A stretch of 64,000 nt of DNA from Pseudodonghicola xiamenensis DSM 18339 (GTDB lineage Bacteria > Pseudomonadota > Alphaproteobacteria > Rhodobacterales > Rhodobacteraceae). The first letter of the stretch is position 1. Every line of letters begins with the position of its first letter. Positions 40,515 to 49,359 of the stretch are shown here, in pieces. Position numbers and translations under genes: made by a program. The DNA lies in contig NZ_AUBS01000017.1 of NCBI RefSeq assembly GCF_000429365.1, positions 26,863-90,862 of the forward strand, written 5' to 3'. The notes beneath the pieces are model-generated. The model had not been told where the DNA came from, searched no databases, and saw only the letters and a program-made list of their open reading frames with translations.

Positions 40515-42716
40515 TTACCGCTTGCCGCGGCGCGGCGGCTCATAGCCACCGGGGCGGGGTGCGGCGCGTTTCTGCTGCGGCTTTGCCGCTCCCTTGTCCA
40601 CCCCCTTGGGTTTGAAACGCTTGGACACGTCACGCGCATCGCCCGCGGCGGCAGGCTTGCCCTGCGGTTTACCCTGAGGTTTACCCTTGGGCTTATCCTG
40701 CGGCTTGCCCTGGGCCTTTCCCTTGAACCCCGGCGCGCGGCCGCGCTCGGGCTTGAACGGCGCTTTGCGCTTGTCGTCCATCGCCCCGCCCTTCGGCTTG
40801 CTTCGCGGTTTCACCGATACCGTCTCGGCGGCAGCGGAAGGCGATGCCTTGCCCGCCATCGGCGACGCCCGACGTTTCACCGCATCGCCCTGCATCCGAT
40901 CCGCATCCCGTTTCGGGCCCGCCCCCCATTTCGGAGCCGCATCCCGTCTCGGCGCGGCATCCCACTTCCGGGCGTCATCCGATTTCGGGCCAGCGTCCCG
41001 CTTCCCGTCCCATTTCGAAGCCGCATCCCGCTTCGGGGCCGCATCCCGGCGCGGCGCCCCGTCATGCCGCGGCTTTCTTTCACCGCCATACTCCCGGGGC
41101 TTGCGCCCCTCGGGCCTGGAGGCCGGGCGGCGAGCGGCGAACTCCGGCTCCCCGTCCAGCGCACGTGCGGCAATCCCCTTCTCCAACTCGCCCTCTGCCC
41201 CCAGAGCGGACAGGAACCCTTCGATGCTGGCCTCGGTCAGCTCCACGAAGGTTTCGCTATCCTGCACCCGGATCGCACCGATATCCGACTTGTCGAGATT
41301 TCCCGCCCGGCACAGGAGTGGCAGCAGCCAGCGCGGTTCGGCCCGCTCCTCGCGACCGACGGACAGCGAAATCCAGCGGCTGGGCCCAAAGCTCCGCTCA
41401 GCCCGGGCAGCGGGCTTGGTATCCGCCGGCAGCAGCTCCTCAGGCGCCGCATAGCGCGCTTGATAAAGCCGCAGGTAAGCCGCCGCGATCACCTCGGGCG
41501 CGTGGCGTTCCAACAGCTTGCTCGCGAAATCAGCCTCTTCCACAGTCACGGTCTGACTCCAGACCGGATCAGAGAGCAACCGTTCCTCATCCTGCCGCTG
41601 GATTTCCTCGGCCGAGGGCGGCGCGATCCAGTCGGCGGAAATCTTGGCCCATTTCAGCAGCCGCTCAGCCCGTTTCACCGCTTTCGGCGGCACGATCAAC
41701 GCCGAGATCCCCTTGCGTCCGGCCCGCCCGGTACGCCCGGAACGGTGCAGCAGGGTTTCTGTATTGGTCGGCAGATCGGCATGGATCACCAGGCTGAGGT
41801 TGGGCAGGTCGATCCCCCGCGCCGCCACGTCGGTCGCCACGCAGACCCGCGCCCGACCGTCGCGCATCGCCTGAAGCGCATGCGATCGCTCGCTCTGGCT
41901 CAGCTCTCCGGACAGGCTCACCGTGGCGAAACCGCGATTGGACAGCCGCGCCGTCAGATGGTTCACCGCAGCCCGGGTATTGGCGAAGACGATGGCGCTT
42001 TCGTCATGATGAAAGCGCAGCATGTTGAAGATCGCGTGTTCGCTGTCCGAGGCCGCCACCCGCATTGCCTGATAGGCGATATCGGCGTGCTGCGACGTGC
42101 CCGTCACGGTGTTGATCCGCTTGGCGTCGCGCTGGAACTGCTGAGCCAGCGTCGCGATCATCGGCGGCACCGTGGCCGAGAACAGCAGCGTCCGACGCGT
42201 TTCCGGCGCCACGCCGAGGATGAACTCCAGATCCTCGCGAAAACCGAGGTCGAGCATTTCATCGGCCTCGTCCAACACCACCGCACTGAGATATCCGAGA
42301 TCGAGAGCGCCGCGTTCGATATGATCGCGCAACCGTCCCGGCGTGCCGACGACGATATGCGCCCCGCGCTCCAGCGCGCGACGTTCCTGCCGCACGTCCA
42401 TGCCGCCGACACAAGAGGCCAAAACCGCCCCGGTCCGGGCATAGAGCCAATCCAGTTCGCGCTTGACCTGGAAGGCCAGCTCGCGCGTCGGCGCCACCAC
42501 AAGGGCCAGAGGTTCTGCCGCCGGACCGAAGGACAGTGCATCCCCCAACAACGTCGGTGCGATGGCCAGACCGAACCCCACGGTCTTGCCCGACCCGGTC
42601 TGTGCCGAAACCAGCAGATCCGACGTGGCGATATCCGGCGCGCTCACGGCCTCCTGCACAGGGGTCAACTTATCGTAACCACGCTCTGCGAGCGCCTCGG
42701 ACAGGGGAGTGATCAT
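40515..42716 (-). CDS. DEAD-box RNA helicase with basic C-terminal tail
   Basis: A 733-residue RNA helicase. I chose the start at 42716 (MITPLSEALAERGYDKLTP). The core has the Q motif, motif I AQTGSGKT, PTRELA, GTPGRL, motif II VLDEADEM, SAT and motif VI HRSGRTGRAG. A DbpA-type RNA-binding domain follows (about 475-550). The last 180 residues are a basic, low-complexity tail rich in Lys, Arg, Gly and Pro, with short repeats such as KPQGKPQGKP. It probably acts in ribosome assembly or RNA decay. It is monocistronic, convergent with the MYG1-family gene and divergent from tRNA-Arg. Confidence 0.92.
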   Translation of the reverse strand: MITPLSEALAERGYDKLTPVQEAVSAPDIATSDLLVSAQTGSGKTVGFGLAIAPTLLGDALSFGPAAEPLALVVAPTRELAFQVKRELDWLYARTGAVLASCVGGMDVRQERRALERGAHIVVGTPGRLRDHIERGALDLGYLSAVVLDEADEMLDLGFREDLEFILGVAPETRRTLLFSATVPPMIATLAQQFQRDAKRINTVTGTSQHADIAYQAMRVAASDSEHAIFNMLRFHHDESAIVFANTRAAVNHLTARLSNRGFATVSLSGELSQSERSHALQAMRDGRARVCVATDVAARGIDLPNLSLVIHADLPTNTETLLHRSGRTGRAGRKGISALIVPPKAVKRAERLLKWAKISADWIAPPSAEEIQRQDEERLLSDPVWSQTVTVEEADFASKLLERHAPEVIAAAYLRLYQARYAAPEELLPADTKPAARAERSFGPSRWISLSVGREERAEPRWLLPLLCRAGNLDKSDIGAIRVQDSETFVELTEASIEGFLSALGAEGELEKGIAARALDGEPEFAARRPASRPEGRKPREYGGERKPRHDGAPRRDAAPKRDAASKWDGKRDAGPKSDDARKWDAAPRRDAAPKWGAGPKRDADRMQGDAVKRRASPMAGKASPSAAAETVSVKPRSKPKGGAMDDKRKAPFKPERGRAPGFKGKAQGKPQDKPKGKPQGKPQGKPAAAGDARDVSKRFKPKGVDKGAAKPQQKRAAPRPGGYEPPRRGKR

Positions 42717-42979
42717 AATGGGAATGGTCCATGCAAAAGCGGCGGAACAGGCCGCGAAGACCGCCAAAGCGGCACGAGACCCCGCCATATAGAGGCCCGC
42801 GCGGGGAAAGTATATGGCCTATCGCGCCTGGCCGAGTGATTTTGTGACAGTGGCAGGCGGGAACAGACATGATTGCCACGCATGCCAGACGCTACCGACC
42901 GAAGCGTTGCCCCCGCGGCCACCCGTTTGCGGGTTTCCCTTGATCCCGGCACGCAAAGCCCGCAAAAGGCACAACAAGC

Positions 42980-43056
42980 GGTCCCATAGCTCAACTGGAT
43001 AGAGCAGCTGACTTCTAATCAGCAGGTTCGGGGTTCGAGTCCTCGTGGGATCGCCA
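42980..43056 (+). tRNA. tRNA-Arg(UCU)
   Basis: A 77-nt tRNA gene. The acceptor stem GGTCCCA pairs with TGGGATC. The anticodon stem GCTGA/TCAGC encloses the loop CTTCTAA with anticodon TCT, which reads AGA. The T arm has GGTTCGAGTCC, and CCA is encoded. A Tn7-like element begins 19 bp after its 3' end, so this gene is the probable attachment landmark for the element's TniQ. Confidence 0.97.
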
Positions 43057-43070
43057 AATTTCATAATTGT

Positions 43071-43075
43071 TATTG
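43071..43075. repeat. Target-site duplication, left copy
   Basis: TATTG immediately outside the left end of the Tn7-like element. The same five bases follow the right end at 55761-55765. A 5-bp duplication is the hallmark of Tn7-family insertion. Confidence 0.85.
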
Positions 43076-43099
43076 TGCCAATGCACCATAAGCTTGCAC
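43076..43099 (+). repeat. Left terminal inverted repeat / TnsB site L1
   Basis: The inverted counterpart of 55737-55760, with only two differences (both C to T changes read inward). The inner end ...CATAAGCTTGCAC is the motif shared with the internal sites. Confidence 0.9.
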
Positions 43100-43120
43100 G
43101 TTTTGGCGGTTTCCATGCAC
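43100..43120 (+). repeat. Likely second TnsB site L2
   Basis: The 21 bp directly after L1 end in CATGCAC, in the same 21-bp phase as the adjoining sites at the right end. The outer half is poorly conserved, so confidence is lower. Confidence 0.5.
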
Positions 43121-43212
43121 ACCCCCTGTCAAGAGGCTTGGGGTGCCGCATCGAAGATTTCTTCTAGCACACTGGGATAGAACGGTATTTCGGCAAGACC
43201 CGTGGCGAGCGG

Positions 43213-45087
43213 TCACTTGCCTCTCTGAGATTTCAGGAGTGCCACAACCGGCTCGACCGCGTTGCGAAGATAGACCGGTCCGACATCCAAGCCGTTCGGG
43301 CGAAACGGCCGGACCCCCTCACTCTGCAGAACGGCCCGAATTGTGTTCAAATGCGCACCGGTTTCGGCCGAAAGCATTGAGGGTGTCGTGTAGCTGGCCT
43401 CAAACGCAGCGATGTCGTCGCGGCTCATGCGCCATTCCTGACGCCTGGTCGTAGGATTCACAACCAGCATCGCAGGCGTGTAACCACCTTCGATCAGAGC
43501 CAGGAATTGACCTTTCCCCCGAATGCCCGCCGACCGGGCGAAGGCGGCGGCTGTCATCTCTCCTTGGCTGGTCGATGGCTTGCGCTTCGGCGCGACCTTC
43601 GCCTTGAACGCAGCAACTTCAGTGATTTCCACCACAAGCCCGTGGTAACCGAACACATCAGGACGTTGGCCAAGGCGCAGAGAACCCGTCCGGATGGCCG
43701 CAATGATCTCGCCAACAGGAAGGTCCAGCCGCTTGTGAACGAGTTGGATCGTCTCCCACCCTGGCTCCTCTGGGGCAACCGGCTGCGCGTAGGCCTCCAA
43801 CTCCTCAAGAAGAGCTTGGCCATCCGCAATCCGCCAAGGCGATTTGATCGTTGCAACTTTGGTCCTCGGGACGAGGACACCGTCTGCCTTCAACCCTTTC
43901 AATTCGGCCAGGGTTGCGCCGATTGCCTTTCGCAGCGCAATGGGACCAACCAGTGTCGGGATTTCATCAAGAATGTGCTGCCAGGCTTTCGCATCAAAGG
44001 TCTTGCGGGCATCGGCACGCGCGTCGCCGGGCGCAAACGCGCCTGCTTCTGTCAAGAAATCATCCAGGACAGCCGGGCCGATGCCGGTTTCCTTGGATGC
44101 TGACGTAAGGGAGTGGAGTCGTCGCTCTGTCACGGTCTCCCCGAGGAGGTCATCACCCGGCGCCAAGGGCCATATTTTCAGGAAATAGTCTCGAAGGATC
44201 CCGCGAAATCCCGCGAAGGCATCGTCATCAAGATAGATGCCCTTGAGATGTTTGAAGAGCGGACCCAACTCGCCCTGCGTCACGATGTGGCCGCCGTCCT
44301 GCGATCGCATCAGGATGTCGAGCGCCGCTCGAATCCCATCAGGGCCTTGCGAGACAAAGGCAAAGCCCGTGGACTTGGCGCGCCGATCGTCCGGGGCCTC
44401 GTCCTGTTTGCGCAGCAAGGCTGCACCGATGAACTCGCAGAGCGTGATCGCCGGAAACACCGGCTGTGACGCCAGCCATGTCTTGTCCGCAGCGATACCC
44501 TGCGAGAGACGCGTCTCAAGCCAAAGGTCATAGTCGGTCGGATCAATGCGCGCGCAGTCGAATGATCCGGCTTGCAGGTCTGGCAGGATTTCCGCCAATC
44601 GTGCGCCGATATCATCCCGTTCGATGGGGCGCGCGCTGGACCACAAGGGAACCAGCGGATGGTGGTGCTCGTGGCAGATATCAACACCTCTGCAAAGCCA
44701 GTCTCCCCGCAAGGCAATCTGCCGCAATGGATGAGGCTGATCGGCTGCTTGCTCACGCATGCAATGAGGACAGCCCCGAACTGTTGGGTTTCGCAGGGCC
44801 CGCGAGACGAAGACTTCCGTCCGAAACCGCATCCGAACGTCTCCGATGCGTTCACCTGTCCAGGAGAGCAGCTCGGCGAGCTGCGTGGCCGACACCCCGG
44901 CGCGTTCTGCAAAAATCGCGACAGCCTCTTCGTCCTGCTCCAGGATGCGCCGAAAGGTGATACCGAGATCGAGGGCGAAGTTGGCAGCGTCGGTTCCATT
45001 CAGGATTGCCATGCGCGAAAACAGCGACGGGAGCGTCTCGCGGTCAACGGGCTCTACTGTAAGGGCAAGTTTCCGCAGCAAATACAC
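43213..45087 (-). CDS. tniQ: TniQ/TnsD-like target-selection protein
   Basis: A target-site selector of the TniQ family, large enough (about 622-624 residues) to be TnsD-like with its own DNA-binding C-terminal part. The N-terminal TniQ domain has a zinc-finger pattern: RGCPHC (Cys 106, 109) and DICHEHHHPLVPLW (Cys 138, His 141-143). The C-terminal half has several helix-turn-helix-like stretches. The GTG at 45087 lies too close to the gggagg ribosome site; a TTG two codons on (45081) fits better. The gene sits alone at the tRNA-proximal end, away from tnsABC, and points outward. By family logic it recognises the tRNA-Arg gene. A broken homologue lies just outside the other end. Confidence 0.9.
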   Translation of the reverse strand: MYLLRKLALTVEPVDRETLPSLFSRMAILNGTDAANFALDLGITFRRILEQDEEAVAIFAERAGVSATQLAELLSWTGERIGDVRMRFRTEVFVSRALRNPTVRGCPHCMREQAADQPHPLRQIALRGDWLCRGVDICHEHHHPLVPLWSSARPIERDDIGARLAEILPDLQAGSFDCARIDPTDYDLWLETRLSQGIAADKTWLASQPVFPAITLCEFIGAALLRKQDEAPDDRRAKSTGFAFVSQGPDGIRAALDILMRSQDGGHIVTQGELGPLFKHLKGIYLDDDAFAGFRGILRDYFLKIWPLAPGDDLLGETVTERRLHSLTSASKETGIGPAVLDDFLTEAGAFAPGDARADARKTFDAKAWQHILDEIPTLVGPIALRKAIGATLAELKGLKADGVLVPRTKVATIKSPWRIADGQALLEELEAYAQPVAPEEPGWETIQLVHKRLDLPVGEIIAAIRTGSLRLGQRPDVFGYHGLVVEITEVAAFKAKVAPKRKPSTSQGEMTAAAFARSAGIRGKGQFLALIEGGYTPAMLVVNPTTRRQEWRMSRDDIAAFEASYTTPSMLSAETGAHLNTIRAVLQSEGVRPFRPNGLDVGPVYLRNAVEPVVALLKSQRGK

Positions 45088-45441
45088 CTCCCTGTGTGCT
45101 CAAACGCCCCATGTGTTTGGGTACGCGGCTCCATAGCCGTTTCGGGATCGGAAGCGAAGTCGCCGTTCGCCGCAAACGCGGATGAGACATGTGCAAAGCC
45201 GGGGGCCGATAGGGATGCTACCGACGTGAACGGCCCTATCCGGACCTTCGTGTGAGACGCCGCGAATGACCGGTGTCAGCCCCAAGCGGACGGTAAAGCG
45301 CGAGTGCAGCTTCGACTATGGTCAACCCATTTCGGGTATTCGCGCCAGAAGCACTCCTAGGCAGTTCGGCGTACAGGGATCTGTGCCCCTTCGCTTGATA
45401 CTCACTACAATGCCGGTGTGGACGCAAGATTTGCAACCACC
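45088..45441. other. Intergenic region between tniQ and HEPN-like gene
   Basis: This 354-bp gap contains the tniQ start region with its ggagg ribosome site. I recognise no gene or terminator here. Confidence 0.4.
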
Positions 45442-46344
45442 TTACAGTCGCAAAGAAGATATTTGCCAGCGTGCGAAATCCAAAAAGACGTAGGCTGTCC
45501 ACTGGAGAAAGTGAGGCATAAGTATCCCGAATAGAGGATCTGAGCCCATGAGGCGAAATAGATCTAGGTTTTTCTGGCCGGAGAGGTTGTGAAAAGATCT
45601 ATTTCTAACGGTCACGATTAATTTCGCCACGTCCGGATAGGGGCATCTAATTTCCTCGGATCCCTCGTCCAGAGAAGCAGCCGGCACCTCCCTCTGGATC
45701 ACGTCTCGCCACTGCCTCGACAGCTCTGAAGCATAGGCACCGCCCCAGTTCGGGACTGCAATGTCTATAGTAGCCTCTGCGAAGTTCTGGTTTTCGTTAG
45801 CGTGTTCTCTCAGGAAGGCTTGGAGCAATCCAAGTTCTCCTGGAGATTTCTCATCTCGATAAATTCCACTTAGAAACTTGTGGGCAGTTTTGAAATCATT
45901 TTGTCTGGAGCTGTAGATCAAAGGACATGCTGCGGACATTCTCTCAAGGGATCTGTATAGGAATAAAAATGCCTCTGTAAATCTGCTGCTTTCCATTGAA
46001 ATAAGGCAAAGGGCAAATTCGCCACATAAGTCCTGATAAAAAGAGTGATTTTTCCCTCTGATGCGCATCAGGATGTTGGTGAGCTCTTCCGCCTCCGGAA
46101 TCTCATCGAAGATATACTGGGCGACGACGCTTAGGTTATCACTTCCGATTTCTTGGTCCGGTCTGATGTAGTTCCGGTTGGCAGTGAAGATTTCGTCCTC
46201 CTGCCCCTCTGCTGACATCACTATTTGGGTTGTTCCAGAAAATAACCGAACGAGCTTGATGATCCCAGGGCTATTCTCGGATATCTGCAAGGGTCGGGCC
46301 GCATCTCCCTCGTCAAGATTGTAGAGGTCTGCAATGTGGATCAT
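45442..46344 (-). CDS. HEPN-like protein, candidate RNase effector
   Basis: A 300-residue, mostly helical protein that I do not recognise as a named family. Two features suggest a HEPN-type fold. One is a helical stretch FTEAFLFLYRSLERMSAA (about 122-139), like the first HEPN helix. The other is the motif RNRSFH (Arg 247, His 252), an R-x4-H catalytic motif, within a helix-strand context (VTVRNRSFHNL). It lies 12 bp downstream of the DGQHR gene on the same strand, so the two are co-expressed and probably act together. Its base composition is distinctly AT-richer than the transposition genes. It is inferred to be a defence or toxin effector; this is unproven. Confidence 0.55.
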   Translation of the reverse strand: MIHIADLYNLDEGDAARPLQISENSPGIIKLVRLFSGTTQIVMSAEGQEDEIFTANRNYIRPDQEIGSDNLSVVAQYIFDEIPEAEELTNILMRIRGKNHSFYQDLCGEFALCLISMESSRFTEAFLFLYRSLERMSAACPLIYSSRQNDFKTAHKFLSGIYRDEKSPGELGLLQAFLREHANENQNFAEATIDIAVPNWGGAYASELSRQWRDVIQREVPAASLDEGSEEIRCPYPDVAKLIVTVRNRSFHNLSGQKNLDLFRLMGSDPLFGILMPHFLQWTAYVFLDFARWQISSLRL

Positions 46345-46356
46345 GGCAAGGACACT

Positions 46357-47388
46357 CTACGCAGCGGTGAGATCAAAGAACATCTCGGTCAAAGCTTCCA
46401 GCGAAGGCCGTTGGTCTACAACTTTTACGAACTCCATCGATAGCTCCCTGCGAAACTTTCCTACGTTGACTTTCGATGGGTTGATGGCGGCAAAGGCGCG
46501 ATCGAAATCCAGGCACATCGCCGATAGCTCCTTAGGCGGAATCTTGGCTACCTCTTGAAGGTTTACTTTGCAGCCGAGAGTGAACCCAATGAGGTTGTTC
46601 TCGTTCCTCAGCCATTCTTTGGCATCTGAATCCGATGAAAGGCGATCGACTTCTGAAATCACATCCTGAAAGCTCACGTCAGAGTCTATTGCGCCAGATG
46701 CCATGACCTTTCCTACAAGTATTTCATCTAGCTTCTCTTCAATAAATCGAGAATTTTGATTGTGTGCGCTTCCGGTGAGGAAGGCTAGGTAAGCAGCGGA
46801 GACGTCGGAGAGTTTGAAGGCCCCTCTTGGCGAAGTAGATTGCGTCTCTTTCTCGCTTATAATTTCCATATTATTGAGCGCCTGGTCAGCTAATAGTTTC
46901 TTCAGGAGATTTCCGGTCAACATTTCCACCTGGTGGCGAACCGTCATTGGCTTCTGACCGTTATTGAGCGTGATCATTCTGTATAGAAGAAGGTCATACT
47001 TGGAAGCTACAATGACATTCATATAAATCGGCCTTGAGGCATCAAAGTTTTCATCTTCCTGAGCGGCATTCAGCGTGTTGAGCCGCTGCATACCGTCAAG
47101 AATGTATCCCTCAGAAATATTCTCATCTATGAACCCGAAAATTTTCTCTATGCTGTCAACATCCCCAATGTCTTTGTGGACAAATGCGAGGGTAATGGGA
47201 GGCATAATACACCCCGCCACGATATCTCCTTTAAGACGCTCATAGAACTTGGGTCGCTGAAGCTTGCGCTGTTCATCGAATCTATCGATGAGTGGAAAGA
47301 ATCTTGCGAGCGCATCCCTGTAATCAGTCCGCCCGCTTGCCACGGCACTCTTAATTACGAGATCAGTTTGCACGTCAAAAATCTGCAT
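46357..47388 (-). CDS. DGQHR-domain protein (DndB/ParB-like fold)
   Basis: A 343-residue protein with a DGQHR-type core: GYILDGMQRLNTLNAA (about 94-109, key residues DGMQR in place of DGQHR) and the second conserved block RMITLNNGQKPMTV (about 137-150), as in DndB and related DGQHR proteins. Such domains are linked to DNA modification, DNA nicking and phage defence systems. It is the upstream gene of a two-gene unit with the HEPN-like protein. It lies in the cargo region of the Tn7-like element and is AT-richer than its flanks. Alternative: an ssDNA- or NTP-dependent regulator; the exact reaction cannot be told. Confidence 0.7.
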   Translation of the reverse strand: MQIFDVQTDLVIKSAVASGRTDYRDALARFFPLIDRFDEQRKLQRPKFYERLKGDIVAGCIMPPITLAFVHKDIGDVDSIEKIFGFIDENISEGYILDGMQRLNTLNAAQEDENFDASRPIYMNVIVASKYDLLLYRMITLNNGQKPMTVRHQVEMLTGNLLKKLLADQALNNMEIISEKETQSTSPRGAFKLSDVSAAYLAFLTGSAHNQNSRFIEEKLDEILVGKVMASGAIDSDVSFQDVISEVDRLSSDSDAKEWLRNENNLIGFTLGCKVNLQEVAKIPPKELSAMCLDFDRAFAAINPSKVNVGKFRRELSMEFVKVVDQRPSLEALTEMFFDLTAA

Positions 47389-47706
47389 TTCGAAACCTCA
47401 CCTTTCACGCTTTTGCCACAGTTCTCACGCGTGGTCGCTGCCGCGTCAAGGTTGCGGAGAGCGAATCTCAGCCGCTGATGCTCAGGAGATCGGATACCCA
47501 AAATTCTAGCGTAGCTGGCAAAGGCATTGGAACACTTTTGTGCCACCTTCTCAGATAGGCTCCTGCGACCGTCCGCTAGCTGCGCATCGCGGTCATTCGC
47601 GCCGGATGCAGCGAACGTCCCCTCTCCGCCAAGCTTCTACTTGCTACCCTGAGACGAGATTAACTCTCTGACTTAGAGAGCATTTTTCTTCGCGGTAGGT
47701 CAGTCA
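47389..47706. other. Intergenic region upstream of DGQHR gene
   Basis: This 318-bp gap likely holds the promoter of the DGQHR-HEPN pair. The short open frames in it look non-coding and I see no hairpin terminator for the upstream gene. Confidence 0.4.
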
Positions 47707-49359
47707 TCATCTGGCTTTGGGGATCGAGACGATCCCTTGCTTGGACCATCCGTAGATCGTTGCGCGTGACACGCCGATCATCTTTGCGACGTCTTCCGCA
47801 CGCACGCCCTCGTCCAGTGCCGCCTGTGCCTTCCGGACATTCTCAGGCGTCGCAAGGCTTGGCGCGCCGATGCCCGGACGTTCGGACTTCGCGGAGATAC
47901 GCAAGCGGGCTGCGCCCTTGGCGTTGGTCGGATCGACAAGGTGGGGTTCAAGCCATATCGCCCACCTGCGCAAAGCGTTCCCCACCCTCAGCTTCGAGGC
48001 TTCGGTATTGTAGTTCCGGCTGAAACGCGTGCCGATTTCCTCGCCGATCTCTACCCCTGTCCGGTGGGGGTCTTCTAGAAGTATTTCCCGTGTGGCCTGC
48101 AGCGTTGGAGCCTTCATGGCGGCGTGCCGAAGCGTGTCTTCGGCAGATGCGCTGTCCGGCACAAGCGAGTAAACTTTCCCGTCGCGAACCTCGATCAGAC
48201 CTAGTGCCACCAAATCGGTGCGACTTCGGTTTTGGTTTGCGGCATCCCAGTCACCTTTTGGAACCGCTTCAGCACTGGCCATAGTGAATTCGAGCGATGC
48301 TAGTGCCGATGGTGGGGCGGTGCCAGCGATGAAGAGGCGTGCGGAGCGCGGACTTTGACCACCGTTTTCGCTCAGGACTCTCTGCAGTTCTTCTGAGGGC
48401 ACACCGACTTCCCTCAACATTGCAACGCGCCCTCGGGAGTCCGTATCGAGGAAAGTGTCAATCACAGATGAATCGACATCGATTGAGCGCAGGGGAGGCC
48501 CTGCCGGGACCACCATTGGACGTTCGTTGCTTAGCTCATCGAGGGCGGCTGGCTTGCGAAGAACGTGGAGATAGACCGCCAACGTCGCATCCCGATTCAG
48601 CGCGTTCTGCAGCCCGCGTGCGGCGAGGGTCCGGAGCAACAACCCGAACAGTTCCTTGTCTCGTGTCTTTTTGCCTTTCAGGAACCGGGCGGCTCGCTTG
48701 CCAATCCCGCCACTTGGTTCGACATCGTCCACCCGACCGAATTGAATCCATTCGGCGCGCGTCGAGAGAGTCGCAACCACCGCTGAGAAATCCTTGGTTG
48801 GGTCCGGTTTTACGAACCATCCTTTTTCTCTATCGACTAGCTGACCCTCTAGAATACGCCCCGCATCCTCCACCTCAATGGTCTGCGGCCCCATTTGCTT
48901 CCAGCGGCGCGTCCGCCTTCGGGTTTCGGTACTAGAAGACTCGCTGCCATAATTTATGCCAGCTTTCACCGCCCCCTTCGCGTCTGGAATGGGCGCACTG
49001 GCAGATGCACCTGCTTCTACTTCGACACCAATACCCCATCCGCGCTGCTTTCGCTCGATATCCTCCTTAGCATATGTGTCGCCCGACCTCTCGAAAATGG
49101 GGTCCGGCTGGCAGTTCTTGAAGCGAACCTCAATGGACGCCTTCTTGATGCCGAAGGAAACAGAAAGAGAGAAATCGTCACCTTCAAGTGGAATCATTTC
49201 TTCGCCGAAAGAGGCCGATACCTCCAAGTCGTACCCATCGACGAAACGGTTGGAAGTTGAGCGAAGCCAGACATTGGCAATATGCGGGTCCAAGGGCGAA
49301 GGTGCTTTTGCGTCGTAATCAACGATGAAATCCAGTTCGTCCACGGGTAGATCGCTCAC
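47707..49359 (-). CDS. Unknown 550-residue protein with C-terminal helix-turn-helix
   Basis: Starts with GTG. I do not recognise the family. The N-terminal third (about 1-170) looks beta-rich and contains a Gly/Ala-rich amphipathic stretch, GWGIGVEVEAGASASAPIP (about 106-124). This is followed by a very Ser/Thr/Arg-rich segment. The middle is helical. A winged-helix-like segment (about 440-480, VEIGEEIGTRFSRNY) comes next. The last 45 residues are a resolvase-type helix-turn-helix (AEDVAKMIGVSRATIYGWSKQG), but there is no resolvase catalytic domain. It lies in the cargo region, on the same strand as the DGQHR-HEPN pair and 318 bp upstream of it. It could be a regulator, a sensor or an effector. 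Confidence 0.6.
   Translation of the reverse strand: MSDLPVDELDFIVDYDAKAPSPLDPHIANVWLRSTSNRFVDGYDLEVSASFGEEMIPLEGDDFSLSVSFGIKKASIEVRFKNCQPDPIFERSGDTYAKEDIERKQRGWGIGVEVEAGASASAPIPDAKGAVKAGINYGSESSSTETRRRTRRWKQMGPQTIEVEDAGRILEGQLVDREKGWFVKPDPTKDFSAVVATLSTRAEWIQFGRVDDVEPSGGIGKRAARFLKGKKTRDKELFGLLLRTLAARGLQNALNRDATLAVYLHVLRKPAALDELSNERPMVVPAGPPLRSIDVDSSVIDTFLDTDSRGRVAMLREVGVPSEELQRVLSENGGQSPRSARLFIAGTAPPSALASLEFTMASAEAVPKGDWDAANQNRSRTDLVALGLIEVRDGKVYSLVPDSASAEDTLRHAAMKAPTLQATREILLEDPHRTGVEIGEEIGTRFSRNYNTEASKLRVGNALRRWAIWLEPHLVDPTNAKGAARLRISAKSERPGIGAPSLATPENVRKAQAALDEGVRAEDVAKMIGVSRATIYGWSKQGIVSIPKAR

Noticed and set aside
42980..43075. Integrase-type genomic island at the tRNA
   Set aside because: No tyrosine or serine integrase and no repeat of the tRNA 3' end at the far side; the Tn7-like ends explain the insertion.
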